Of a stretch of 8,973 nt of DNA, positions 1 through 7,015 are shown one piece after another (position 1 is the first letter of the stretch; each line of letters begins with the position of its first letter). A model generated the notes under the pieces. The model saw only the letters and a program-made list of their open reading frames with translations, was not told the DNA's origin and did not search any database. Source of the stretch: an uncultured Prevotellaceae bacterium (GTDB taxonomy: Bacteria > Bacteroidota > Bacteroidia > Bacteroidales > Muribaculaceae); contig CALZFJ010000059.1 in the NCBI GenBank assembly GCA_945645715.1, positions 1-8,973 of the forward strand. Reading direction: 5' to 3'. The position numbers were made by a program, and so were the translations under genes.

Positions 1-393
1 AACGGAAAGGCTTACACTCCGAGCAACCAGCTCACCGAAGGCCGCACAAAATATGGTTCAAACAACAACGTGCGCATTCTCCGCTATGCCGACGTGCTGC
101 TGATGAACGCCGAGGCTTGCCTTGAAGTGGGCGGCGATGCAGTGACTCCGTTCAACCTCGTGCGCACACGTGCCGGAATGCCTACCCTCAGCACCGTGAC
201 TATCGACAACATCCTCGACGAGCGCCGCATGGAGCTGTGCTGCGAGTGGGGCGAGCGTTACAACGACCTTATCCGTCGCGGAAAGGCAGCTTCTACCCTC
301 AAGGGTTGGGACGCTTCAAAGACCTACTATCCTATCCCATTCGAGCAGAGCAGCAACATTCCAAGCCTTGCCAACGAGCCTAAGGACGAATAA
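1..393 (+). CDS. SusD-like outer-membrane glycan-binding lipoprotein, C-terminal 130 residues (5' end outside window)
   Basis: The frame is open from the first base and stops at TAA 391-393, so this is the tail of a longer gene whose signal peptide and N-terminal TPR part lie upstream. Seen: ILRYADVLLMNAEA (the TPR-like helix typical of the SusD C-terminal half), NLVRTRAGMP, then ILDERRMELCCEWGERYNDLIRRG (the 'DERR.EL..EG.R..DL.R.G' block of SusD/RagB families), and the terminal YYPIPFEQ...NEP that replaces the usual 'PIP..EI..NP' ending. SusD proteins sit on the outer surface, cap a SusC TonB-dependent transporter and deliver oligosaccharides to it; a susC homologue is therefore expected just upstream (inference). 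The GTG at position 70 is internal to the frame and not a real start. Family assignment is secure; the ligand is inferred only from the neighbouring GH144 and GH3 genes. Confidence 0.93.
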   Translation, partial: NGKAYTPSNQLTEGRTKYGSNNNVRILRYADVLLMNAEACLEVGGDAVTPFNLVRTRAGMPTLSTVTIDNILDERRMELCCEWGERYNDLIRRGKAASTLKGWDASKTYYPIPFEQSSNIPSLANEPKDE

Positions 394-442
394 CATTCCC
401 ATTAGGTATTAACACTATACAACACAGATTGGTTTTAATTTG

Positions 443-493
443 AAGGTGCGCCGATACCAAGGCATTTTGCCTGACGTTACGGCGCACTTTTCC
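443..493 (+). terminator. Two-tier hairpin after the susD-like gene, possible terminator or processing/attenuation site
   Basis: Arms 443-453 and 480-490 form an 11-bp stem with one G-U pair; its core is GTGCGCCG against CGGCGCAC. A second 5-bp stem nests inside it: AGGCA 460-464 against TGCCT 468-472, with a TTT loop. The 3' side runs into TTTT (488-491), a short U-tract. The position, about 50 nt after the susD stop and about 45 nt before the next signal-peptide start, fits either partial termination that lowers downstream enzyme expression relative to susC/susD, or mRNA stabilization of the susD 3' end. The U-tract is weak, so full termination is uncertain. Confidence 0.5.
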
Positions 494-535
494 ATAAAAA
501 TACACCTAAAAAAAACGAAACCGAATCATTTGCTT

Positions 536-2659
536 ATGCTACAAAAAACAATATCAGGCTTAATGCTGAAACTGGCAGCAGTGTGCAGCATTATGGCAGC
601 AACCTCCATTGCGGCAAATGCTCAGGGCGACTCCATAAAGGTGGTGAAGGGACAAGTGAGCGACTACTACATCCCCGTACACAAGGAATATCACATAAGC
701 GGCACTGTCACCGATGAGCAGGGTAAGCCTCTCGAAGGAGCCACAGTGATGTTCTTTAGCTCGCCTGTGCACTGCAACACCGACGCCAAAGGACGCTACA
801 CGCTGAAGTGCACCGACGGCGACCGACACGTGTATGTGTATTATCCCGGCATGGAATTTGGCAACGTGATGCGCGAAGTGGAGCAGCTCGAAGTGAACGT
901 GACACTCAAGCCCTACACCGGCAAAGCCGTGCAGCGCACTAAGGCTGTGGCTACACGCTGGTGGGACCCCGAGGACTGCGGCACTCACACCTACTGCAAC
1001 CCGATGAACATCAGCTACAACTATGAGCCTTACAACAACAATGTGCGCCCAAGCGGCTCGTTCCGCTCCTCAGCCGACCCGATGGGTCTCGACTACAAGG
1101 GCACTAACATGCTCTTCTCGACCAATCAGGGAGGTTTCCACTACTCGAAGAACATGAGCGACTGGGAATTTGCCCCGGCATCGTTCCAGCGCAAGCCTAC
1201 CGACGACGACCAGTGTGCCCCTGCTGCATTCGTGTGCGGCGACACGCTGTTCTACACCGGCTCGACCTACGAGGGACTGCCCATCTGGTACACCACCGAG
1301 CCATTCAGCGGGCGATTCCGCCGCGTGGTGGAGCGCAACACGCTTCCCACATGGGATCCGTGCCTTTTCCTCGACGACGACGGCAAACTCTACGAGTATT
1401 ATGGCTCAAGCAACGAATATCCGCTGAAAGCCGTACAGGTGAGCCGCGACGACTTCCGCCCCATCAGCAAGATTCACGACGTGGTGGCACTCCACCCCAA
1501 GCAGCATGGCTGGGAGCGCTTCGGCATGAACAACGACGACGAAGTGACTCTTGCGCCATTCACCGAGGGTGCCTATATGACCAAGCACGACGGCAAATAC
1601 TACCTGCAATACGGTGCACCCGGAACGGAGTTCAAGGTGTATGCCGACGGTGTGTATGTGAGCGACAACCCGCTGGGACCGTTCACCTACCAGAAGCACA
1701 ACCCGATGAGCTACAAGCCCGGTGGTTTCGTGCAGGGCGTGGGACACGGCGGAACGTGGTGCGACGCCAAGGGCAACTACTGGCACGTGGGCACTTGCAT
1801 GCTCTCGCTCAAATACAAGTTTGAGCGTCGCATAGGGCTTTATCCTGTGGGATTCGATGCCGATGGTGTGATGTACTGCAACACGGCATTCGGCGACTAT
1901 CCCTGCTGGAACTCAGAGCGAACCATTGCCGGCACCGACCGCTTTACCGGCTGGATGCTCCTCTCCTTCGGCAAGAAAGTGGAGGCTTCGAGCACCGTCG
2001 ATGACGACTCTATGACTCCGCGCAACATCACCGACGACAATATTCGCACCTTCTGGGCTGCAAAGAGCGGGAATCCGGGTGAATGGGTGAAAATCGACCT
2101 CGATGCCGTGAAGGAAATCCGCGCCATACAGCTCAACTACTACGACTTCATGACCGTGCAGCACAACCGCGCCAACGATATTTATCACCAATACCGCATC
2201 TATGCCTCTACCGACGGCAGCAAGTGGGAACTGGTGGTAGATAAGAGCAACAACGACCGCGATGTGCCACACGACTATGTGGAGCTGCGCCAACCGCTGC
2301 ACGCACGCTACCTGAAGGTGGAAAACCTGCATGTCCCGTCGGGACACTTCTGCCTCAGCGACCTGCGCGTATTCGGGCACGCCGACGGCGAGGTCCCTGC
2401 CGCAGTGAAGGGCTTCAAGGTGGTGCGCGACAAGAAAGACCCGCGCAACTGCATGATCACGTGGAAGCCCTCGGAGCGTGCCTACGGCTACAACATTCGC
2501 TATGGCATCTCCCCCGACAAGCTCTACCACTGCATCACAGTGAACGGAGAGTGTGAATACGACCTGCGCGGCCTCGACCTGGGTACCGACTACTTTTTTG
2601 CCATCGAGGCATTGGGCGAAACAGGGCGTTCGGCTATAAGTAAAGTGATAAAACAATAA
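536..2659 (+). CDS. Secreted multidomain GH43-type glycoside hydrolase (carboxypeptidase-regulatory-like / GH43 / F5/8C / FnIII)
   Basis: This is a 707-residue protein from ATG 536. The frame extends back to a TTG at 440, but those codons cover a hairpin, while ATG 536 gives a clean signal peptide (MLQKTISGLMLK, then a hydrophobic core ending in ANAQ); ATG 563 is an alternative. Domains from the 536 start: carboxypeptidase-regulatory-like beta-sandwich about 53-126 (ISGTVTDEQGKPLEGATV...TDAKGRYTL); GH43-type five-bladed propeller about 140-458; F5/8 type C/CBM32-like discoidin domain about 480-616 (ends YLKVENLHVPSG...SDLRVFG); fibronectin III about 620-707. The expected GH43 triad appears intact: Asp181 in SADP (base), Asp274 in WDPCLF (pKa modulator), Glu344 in TEGAYM (acid); His404 in GHGGTW matches the conserved central His. 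GH43 enzymes are mainly exo-acting arabinofuranosidases, xylosidases and galactosidases; substrate here is unknown. No lipobox, so it is probably periplasmic or released. Confidence 0.88.
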   Translation: MLQKTISGLMLKLAAVCSIMAATSIAANAQGDSIKVVKGQVSDYYIPVHKEYHISGTVTDEQGKPLEGATVMFFSSPVHCNTDAKGRYTLKCTDGDRHVYVYYPGMEFGNVMREVEQLEVNVTLKPYTGKAVQRTKAVATRWWDPEDCGTHTYCNPMNISYNYEPYNNNVRPSGSFRSSADPMGLDYKGTNMLFSTNQGGFHYSKNMSDWEFAPASFQRKPTDDDQCAPAAFVCGDTLFYTGSTYEGLPIWYTTEPFSGRFRRVVERNTLPTWDPCLFLDDDGKLYEYYGSSNEYPLKAVQVSRDDFRPISKIHDVVALHPKQHGWERFGMNNDDEVTLAPFTEGAYMTKHDGKYYLQYGAPGTEFKVYADGVYVSDNPLGPFTYQKHNPMSYKPGGFVQGVGHGGTWCDAKGNYWHVGTCMLSLKYKFERRIGLYPVGFDADGVMYCNTAFGDYPCWNSERTIAGTDRFTGWMLLSFGKKVEASSTVDDDSMTPRNITDDNIRTFWAAKSGNPGEWVKIDLDAVKEIRAIQLNYYDFMTVQHNRANDIYHQYRIYASTDGSKWELVVDKSNNDRDVPHDYVELRQPLHARYLKVENLHVPSGHFCLSDLRVFGHADGEVPAAVKGFKVVRDKKDPRNCMITWKPSERAYGYNIRYGISPDKLYHCITVNGECEYDLRGLDLGTDYFFAIEALGETGRSAISKVIKQ

Positions 2660-2826
2660 AAAACTTGTATTTCTCAAAAATTGTATTTAACTTAGAGGCA
2701 CTTTTTCAGAAACCAATGAAAATAAGGCGCATTAACCGTGAGCGAATCCCCACAAAAACCGGCTCAATGCTAACCTTGATGGTATCGAGATAGAAGAATC
2801 AATGCCTCGACCAAACATTAAAGTAT
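2660..2826 (+). other. 167-nt intergenic region between the GH43 and GH144 genes, no clear promoter
   Basis: No TAnnTTTG element and no convincing intrinsic terminator were found, so the two genes are probably co-transcribed. Partial self-complementarity is visible: TGAGC 2739-2743 with GCTCA 2762-2766, extended past a 6-nt bulge by GCAT 2729-2732 with ATGC 2767-2770. GAGGCA 2695-2700 could also pair with TGCCTC 2803-2808 across the whole region. The words CTTAGAGG (2691-2698) and GATGGTAT (2778-2785) recur in the same order downstream of the GH3 gene (6642-6649, 6687-6694), suggesting a degenerate shared element. Confidence 0.4.
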
Positions 2827-4197
2827 ATGATGAACAGAATTTTGAATATTATATCGATAGCAGCAGTGGTGCTTCTCGCCGCAGCCTGTGCAAGTTCGCA
2901 CAAGAGCGAAAACGGTGATGATGCAGCACAGCAGGAATCGAAGCGTCCCGCCGAGTTCGCTAACGACGACGAACTGCTCGATTACATCCAGAAAGTACAC
3001 TTCAACTATATGTGGGATGGTGCCGAGGCCACTTCAGGTCTCGCCTGTGAGCGCATACACCTCGACGGTGACTACCCGCAGAACGACAAGGACGTGGTGA
3101 CAACCGGTGGTAGCGGATTCGGCATCGCCGGAGTGCTTGCAGCCATCGACCGTGGCTTCATAGACCGCGAGGAGGGCGTGAAGCGCCTCACCAAGATAGT
3201 TGACTATCTCGCAAAAGCCGACCGCTTCCACGGCGTGTGGCCGCACTGGCTCGACGGACCCACAGGCAAGGTGAAGCCCTTCGGACAGAAGGATAATGGC
3301 GGTGACCTTGTGGAGAGCTGCTTCCTCATGGAGAGCCTGCTCTGCGTGCGCCAGTATTTCCGCTCAGGCAACGACGAGGAGAAGGCTCTTGCCGAGAAAA
3401 TCGACAAGCTGTGGCGCGAAATGGAGTTTGACTGGTACACCAAGGGTGGCGAGGACGTAATCTATTGGCACTGGTCGCCCGAATACGGCTGGGAGATGAA
3501 CTTCCCGCTCGAGGGTTACAACGAATGTCTTATCGTGTATATCCTTGCAGCAGCATCGCCCACACACTCCGTTCCGGCTGAGTGCTACCACAAAGGCTGG
3601 GCACGCAGCGGCGGCATCAAGAGCGATGCCGTGTACTATGGCTTGCCTCTCGAGCTGAAGCACAATGGAGCCGAGATGACCGGTGGACCGCTTTTCTGGG
3701 CTCACTACTCATATATCGGACTCGACCCGCGCAACCTGAAGGACCAATATGCCAACTACTGGAACGTGGTGCGCAACCACGCCTTGAGCAACTACCGCTA
3801 CTGTGTGGCTAATCCCAAGGGCTTTGAGGGCTATGGCAAGAACTGCTGGGGTCTCACCGCAAGCTACACCATTGATGGCTACACGGCACACTGTCCCGGC
3901 AACGACCGCGGCGTGATTACGCCCACGGCAGCGCTTTCGTCGTTCCCCTACACCCCCGAGGAGTCGATGGCGGCACTGAAGGGCTTCTACGCCAAGGGTG
4001 AGTGGATTTGGGGCAAATATGGCTTCTACGATGCTTTCAGCGATGCGAATAAGTGGACAAAGCCTCACTATCTCGCTATCGACCAGTGCACTATCGCCCC
4101 GATGATAGAGAACTACCGCAGCGGCTTGCTCTGGAAGCTCTTCATGAGCTGTGAGGAAGTGCAGGCAGGCCTCAAGAAGCTGGGGTTTACTTACTGA
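2827..4197 (+). CDS. GH144 / PF10091 ('glucoamylase'-domain) lipoprotein, probable endo-beta-1,2-glucanase
   Basis: 456 residues beginning MMNR, with a lipoprotein signal LLAAAC; Cys21 is the predicted lipidated residue, followed by a polar, acidic linker. An all-helical (alpha/alpha)6-type fold is expected. Recognizable blocks: GGSGFGIAGVLAAIDRG 94-110, DLVESCFLMESLL 160-172, YWHWSPEYGWEMNF 213-226, YNECLIVYILAAASPTH 231-247, GGPLFWAHYSYIGLDPR 286-302, and the signature GLTASYTIDGY...GVITPTAALSSFPYTPEESM 342-381; the C-terminal half corresponds to PF10091. GH144 enzymes cleave beta-1,2-glucan internally with inversion. PF10091 is labelled 'glucoamylase' by history, but an alpha-glucan role is unlikely here. 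Length and domain end look complete. The GH3 enzyme next door would hydrolyse its sophoro-oligosaccharide products. Whether the lipoprotein faces the surface or the periplasm cannot be decided from sequence alone. Assigning GH144 to beta-1,2-glucan is family knowledge; activity of this protein is inference. Confidence 0.88.
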   Translation: MMNRILNIISIAAVVLLAAACASSHKSENGDDAAQQESKRPAEFANDDELLDYIQKVHFNYMWDGAEATSGLACERIHLDGDYPQNDKDVVTTGGSGFGIAGVLAAIDRGFIDREEGVKRLTKIVDYLAKADRFHGVWPHWLDGPTGKVKPFGQKDNGGDLVESCFLMESLLCVRQYFRSGNDEEKALAEKIDKLWREMEFDWYTKGGEDVIYWHWSPEYGWEMNFPLEGYNECLIVYILAAASPTHSVPAECYHKGWARSGGIKSDAVYYGLPLELKHNGAEMTGGPLFWAHYSYIGLDPRNLKDQYANYWNVVRNHALSNYRYCVANPKGFEGYGKNCWGLTASYTIDGYTAHCPGNDRGVITPTAALSSFPYTPEESMAALKGFYAKGEWIWGKYGFYDAFSDANKWTKPHYLAIDQCTIAPMIENYRSGLLWKLFMSCEEVQAGLKKLGFTY

Positions 4198-4232
4198 GAG
4201 GTAAGAGGTAAGAGGTGAGAGGTGAGAGGTTA
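4198..4232 (+). repeat. Five-copy heptamer tandem repeat GAGGTRA directly after the GH144 stop codon
   Basis: Units are GAGGTAA, GAGGTAA, GAGGTGA, GAGGTGA and GAGGTTA, in perfect 7-nt register and starting at the first base after TGA 4195-4197. A purine-rich tail (CAGGGGAGAGGGGTGATGAG) follows before an A/T-rich run leading to the GH3 start. There is no dyad symmetry, so this is neither a terminator nor a CRISPR repeat. The units resemble Shine-Dalgarno sequence (AGGAGGTGA), which is unusual for a phylum that seldom uses it. It could be a slippage-prone microsatellite or part of a family of simple intergenic repeats. Confidence 0.9.
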
Positions 4233-4285
4233 CAGGGGAGAGGGGTGATGAGTTTTTTGATTTTATAATTAATTAAAAAATATAT

Positions 4286-6568
4286 ATGAAACTAAAGAAG
4301 ATTTTTATGGCAGCGGCAGTGGCTGCAACAGCTCTAACTGCCTGCCAAAGCAAAAGCAGTAGCGGTGATGCCGAAATGGACCGCTATATCGACGACCTCA
4401 TGGGGCAAATGACGCTCCACGAGAAAATCGGCCAGCTCAACCTGCCTGTAACCGGCGACATTGTTACCGGCCAGGCTAAGAGCAGCAATATCGCCGAGAA
4501 AATCAAAGCCGGTGAAGTGGGTGGTCTCTTCAACCTGAAGGGTGTGGAGAAAATCCGCGAGGTGCAGCGCGTGGCAGTGGAGGAAAGCCGCCTGCACATT
4601 CCGCTCATCTTCGGTATGGATGTGATTCACGGCTATGAGACAGTGTTCCCTATTCCACTCGCACTCTCATGCAGCTGGGATATGGAAGCCATTGAGAAGT
4701 CAGCTCAGATAGCTGCACGCGAGGCAAGTGCCGACGGTATTTGCTGGACGTTCAGCCCGATGGTGGATATTTGCCGCGACCCGCGCTGGGGTCGCCAGAG
4801 CGAAGGCTCGGGTGAGGACCCGTTCCTTGGTTCGGCAATAGCCCGCGCTATGGTGAAGGGCTATCAGGGCGAAAACCTTCAGGATTCAGCCACAATCATG
4901 GCTTGCGTGAAGCACTTCGCACTCTATGGTGCTCCCGAGGCGGGACGCGACTACAACACCGTGGACATGAGCCGCGTGAGCATGTTTAACGGCTATTTCG
5001 CCCCCTACAAGGCTGCCGTTGAGGCAGGGGCAGGCTCGGTGATGTCGTCGTTCAATGTGGTTGATGGCATTCCGGCAACCGGCAACAAGTGGCTCATGAC
5101 CGATGTGCTTCGCGACATGTGGGGCTTCAACGGTTTCGTTGTAACCGACTACACCGCTATCTTAGAGATGATTGACCACGGTATGGGCGACCTTCAGCAG
5201 GTATCGGCACTCTCACTGAAAGCCGGAACAGATATGGACATGGTAGCCGACGGCTTCGTTGGCACGCTTGAGAAGTCGCTCGAAGAGGGCAAGGTGACCG
5301 AAGAGGATATCAACAAGGCTTGCCGCCGCATTCTTGAGGCGAAATACAAGCTCGGCTTGTTTGCCGACCCATATAAGTATTGCAACGTGGAGCGCCCCAA
5401 GAAGGAGGTGTTCTCAGCCGAGAACCGCGCCATTGCACGCGAAATTGCAGCCGAGACATTCGTCCTGCTGAAGAACGAGGACAACTTGCTTCCGCTTCAG
5501 CGCAAGGGCCGCATCGCCCTTATCGGTCCGCTCGCCGACACCAAGGCTAATATGCCGGGCACATGGAGCGTGGCAGCCGTCAGCGACCGCTACAAGTCGC
5601 TCCTCGAAGGCATGAAAGATGCCGTAGCCGGAAAGGCTGAAGTGCTCTATGCCAAGGGCAGCAATCTCTGCTACGACGCTACTCTTGAGGCAAATGCCAC
5701 AATGTTCGGCCGCGAGATGCGCGACCCGCGCAGTGCTGAGGCTCTGCGTGCCGAGGCTCTGCGCGTGGCACAGCGTGCCGACGTGATTGTGTTTGCCGGC
5801 GGCGAGTCGTCGGAGTTCAGCGGTGAGTGCAGCTCGCGCAGCAACCTCGACCTGCCCGATGCACAGCTCGACCTGCTGAAGGCACTGAAGAAGACCGGCA
5901 AGCCCATTGTGATGCTCAACTTCGCCGGTCGTGCCACAGTGATGAACTGGGAGAACGAGAATCTTCCGGCAATACTCCAGGTGTGGTTTGGCGGCTCGGA
6001 GGCTGCCGACGCTATCTGCGACGTACTCTTCGGCGACAAGGTTCCATCGGGCAAGCTCACTGCATCGTTCCCGAAGGCAGTGGGACAGCTTCCGCTCTAC
6101 TATAACCACCTGAACACCGGACGTCCGGCAGAGAAGTGGTTCTCGAAGTTCCGCAGCAACTATCTCGACGTAGATAACGACCCGCTCTTCCCCTTCGGCT
6201 ACGGATTGTCATACACCACATTCACCTACGGTGACCTCACTCTTGATGCCACATCGATGACCGAGAGCGGCAAGATTACAGCCACAGTGAAGGTGACCAA
6301 CAACGGCAACTACGACGGCACCGAGGTGGTTCAGCTCTACATTCGCGACATGGTGGGCAGCATTTCGCGCCCCGTGAAGGAGCTGAAAGGCTTTGAGCGC
6401 GTGAGCCTGAAGAAGGGCGAGAGCCGCGACGTGACATTTGAAATCACTGCCGACCTGCTCAAGTTCTACAACAGCAACATCGACTATGTGTGCGAACCGG
6501 GTGAGTTCCAGGTGATGGTGGGAGGCGACAGCCGCAATGTGCAGACCGCCGGCTTCACCTTAGAGTAA
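4286..6568 (+). CDS. GH3 beta-glucosidase lipoprotein (BglX-like), probably acting on sophoro-oligosaccharides
   Basis: 760 residues with lipoprotein signal ATALTAC (Cys20). Domain order is the full-length bacterial GH3 layout: (alpha/beta)8 barrel about 32-360, alpha/beta sandwich about 391-600, fibronectin III-like C-terminal domain about 660-750. Barrel landmarks are FGMDVIHGYETVFP 109-122, DICRDPRWGR 161-170, GEDPFLG 176-182 and ACVKHFALYGAPEAGRDYN 206-224. The nucleophile is Asp288 in GFVVTDY; the likely acid/base is Glu514 in SGECSSRSNLDLP. PLFPFGYGLSYTTF 633-646 marks the entry to the C-terminal part. Catalytic residues appear intact, with no frameshift. It removes glucose from the non-reducing end of beta-glucosides; the GH144 neighbour makes beta-1,2-linked oligosaccharides the best guess, while beta-1,3 or broad specificity remain possible. 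The start is ATG 4286, preceded by A/T-rich sequence (TTAATTAAAAAATATAT) rather than a Shine-Dalgarno site, as usual in Bacteroidota. No promoter is seen in the 88-nt gap, so it is likely in operon with GH144. Confidence 0.94.
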   Translation: MKLKKIFMAAAVAATALTACQSKSSSGDAEMDRYIDDLMGQMTLHEKIGQLNLPVTGDIVTGQAKSSNIAEKIKAGEVGGLFNLKGVEKIREVQRVAVEESRLHIPLIFGMDVIHGYETVFPIPLALSCSWDMEAIEKSAQIAAREASADGICWTFSPMVDICRDPRWGRQSEGSGEDPFLGSAIARAMVKGYQGENLQDSATIMACVKHFALYGAPEAGRDYNTVDMSRVSMFNGYFAPYKAAVEAGAGSVMSSFNVVDGIPATGNKWLMTDVLRDMWGFNGFVVTDYTAILEMIDHGMGDLQQVSALSLKAGTDMDMVADGFVGTLEKSLEEGKVTEEDINKACRRILEAKYKLGLFADPYKYCNVERPKKEVFSAENRAIAREIAAETFVLLKNEDNLLPLQRKGRIALIGPLADTKANMPGTWSVAAVSDRYKSLLEGMKDAVAGKAEVLYAKGSNLCYDATLEANATMFGREMRDPRSAEALRAEALRVAQRADVIVFAGGESSEFSGECSSRSNLDLPDAQLDLLKALKKTGKPIVMLNFAGRATVMNWENENLPAILQVWFGGSEAADAICDVLFGDKVPSGKLTASFPKAVGQLPLYYNHLNTGRPAEKWFSKFRSNYLDVDNDPLFPFGYGLSYTTFTYGDLTLDATSMTESGKITATVKVTNNGNYDGTEVVQLYIRDMVGSISRPVKELKGFERVSLKKGESRDVTFEITADLLKFYNSNIDYVCEPGEFQVMVGGDSRNVQTAGFTLE

Positions 6569-6597
6569 CCACCAACAAAGCAAAAGCAGAATTGGGT

Positions 6598-6694
6598 CAT
6601 ACCAAGGTATGAAAAGATATAAGATTAAGTTAAGCCTTAATCTTAGAGGTGCGAGCTTTTCCCAAACCGCATAGCACTCGCATCTCGATGGTAT
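6598..6694 (+). ncRNA. Candidate structured RNA (three-helix junction) in the 3' region of the GH3 gene
   Basis: Three sets of complementary arms nest without conflict. The closing helix P1 is ATACCA 6599-6604 with TGGTAT 6689-6694. P2 is 6620-6629 with 6636-6645: 10 perfect bp (TAAGATTAAG) and a 6-nt loop. P3 is GAGGTGCGAG 6646-6655 with CTCGCATCTC 6677-6686: 10 bp, one G-U, 21-nt loop. P2 and P3 abut directly and could stack coaxially, and only 2 nt separate P3 from P1. The overlapping short palindrome CATACC-AA-GGTATG (6598-6611) is an alternative pairing for P1. The unit lies 30 nt after the GH3 stop and 25 nt before a strong terminator, so it could be a PUL 3'-UTR structure or a small RNA released from it. 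No known RNA family was recognized and no dedicated promoter was found. Confidence 0.4.
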
Positions 6695-6718
6695 AAAAAG
6701 ATTGGTTAATTAGGCAGC

Positions 6719-6761
6719 GAGGAGCGATACCCGTGGAGGGTGTCGCTCCTCTTTGCTTTTT
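6719..6761 (+). terminator. Strong intrinsic terminator closing the PUL transcript
   Basis: Arms 6719-6732 (GAGGAGCGATACCC) and 6738-6751 form a 14-bp stem with a single G-U pair and a 5-nt loop GTGGA, followed by the T-rich run TTTGCTTTTT (6752-6761). This is the best terminator in the window. It separates the GH3 gene from the surface-protein gene on the same strand. A 3' end for the preceding structured region here would fit a 3'-UTR-derived RNA. Confidence 0.9.
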
Positions 6762-6905
6762 GCAATAAACATTCACAGCAGTGTGTGCCTGATTGAGGCG
6801 AAAACAGGGGCATATTAGCGTAAAAAAGGCTATACGGATTTCGTAAGGGGTTTGAGAATGTTAAACAAAGCTAATTTTTGAATTTTTTTGTGTGCGAATC
6901 TTCAG
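6762..6905. other. A/T-rich spacer between terminator and promoter, no gene seen
   Basis: Neither strand holds a coding frame worth reporting. Small symmetries such as TACG-GATTT-CGTA (around 6831-6844) are present. Poly-T runs near 6874-6890 just upstream of the promoter may act like an UP-type or bendable element (inference). Confidence 0.5.
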
Positions 6906-6930
6906 TTTGTTGAATTATTGAGTAAATTTG
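6906..6930 (+). promoter_or_regulatory. Bacteroidota-type promoter for the surface-protein gene (-7 TAAATTTG)
   Basis: TAAATTTG 6923-6930 is an exact match to the Bacteroidota -7 consensus TAnnTTTG. A TTTG at 6906-6909 lies only 13 nt upstream, closer than the usual 19-21 nt, so the -33 element is imperfect. Transcription would begin near 6935-6940, giving a 5' leader of about 240 nt. An inverted pair, ACAAAA 6933-6938 and TTTTGT 6947-6952 flanking ATGCAT, lies at the predicted start site and could be an operator. The position after a terminator supports an independent transcription unit. Confidence 0.6.
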
Positions 6931-7015
6931 CAACAAAATGCATGTTTTTTGTGACAGTTTAATTGCATAGTAATACCGCAGATGTTAAGATGTGTGCAGT
7001 ATTAAGTTAATTTTA

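Noticed and set aside
436..442. TAATTTG resembling a -7 promoter element before the GH43 gene
   Set aside because: Spacing inside the element is one base short and there is no -33 TTTG; internal co-transcription from the PUL promoter is more likely.
440..535. N-terminal extension of the GH43 protein from a TTG codon
   Set aside because: It would translate through a strong hairpin and place 32 non-signal residues before a proper signal peptide; ATG 536 is more credible.
1913..2677. Long open frame on the - strand opposite the GH43 gene (254 codons)
   Set aside because: Fully antisense to clear F5/8C and FnIII coding sequence; it arises from codon bias in a GC-rich gene and has no recognizable domain.
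2729..2770. Bulged hairpin between GH43 and GH144 as a terminator
   Set aside because: Short helices with a 6-nt bulge and no T-run on the 3' side; not a terminator.
4198..4232. CRISPR-like array
   Set aside because: Seven-base units without spacers or dyad symmetry and no cas genes; it is a simple tandem repeat.
5414..6109. Long open frame on the - strand opposite the GH3 gene (231 codons)
   Set aside because: Antisense to conserved GH3 sequence including the acid/base motif; no domain, no start signal.
6609..6674. 21-codon frame starting MKRYKIK after the GH3 gene
   Set aside because: It overlaps the stems of the structured region, and paired arms explain the sequence better; no start context or homology.
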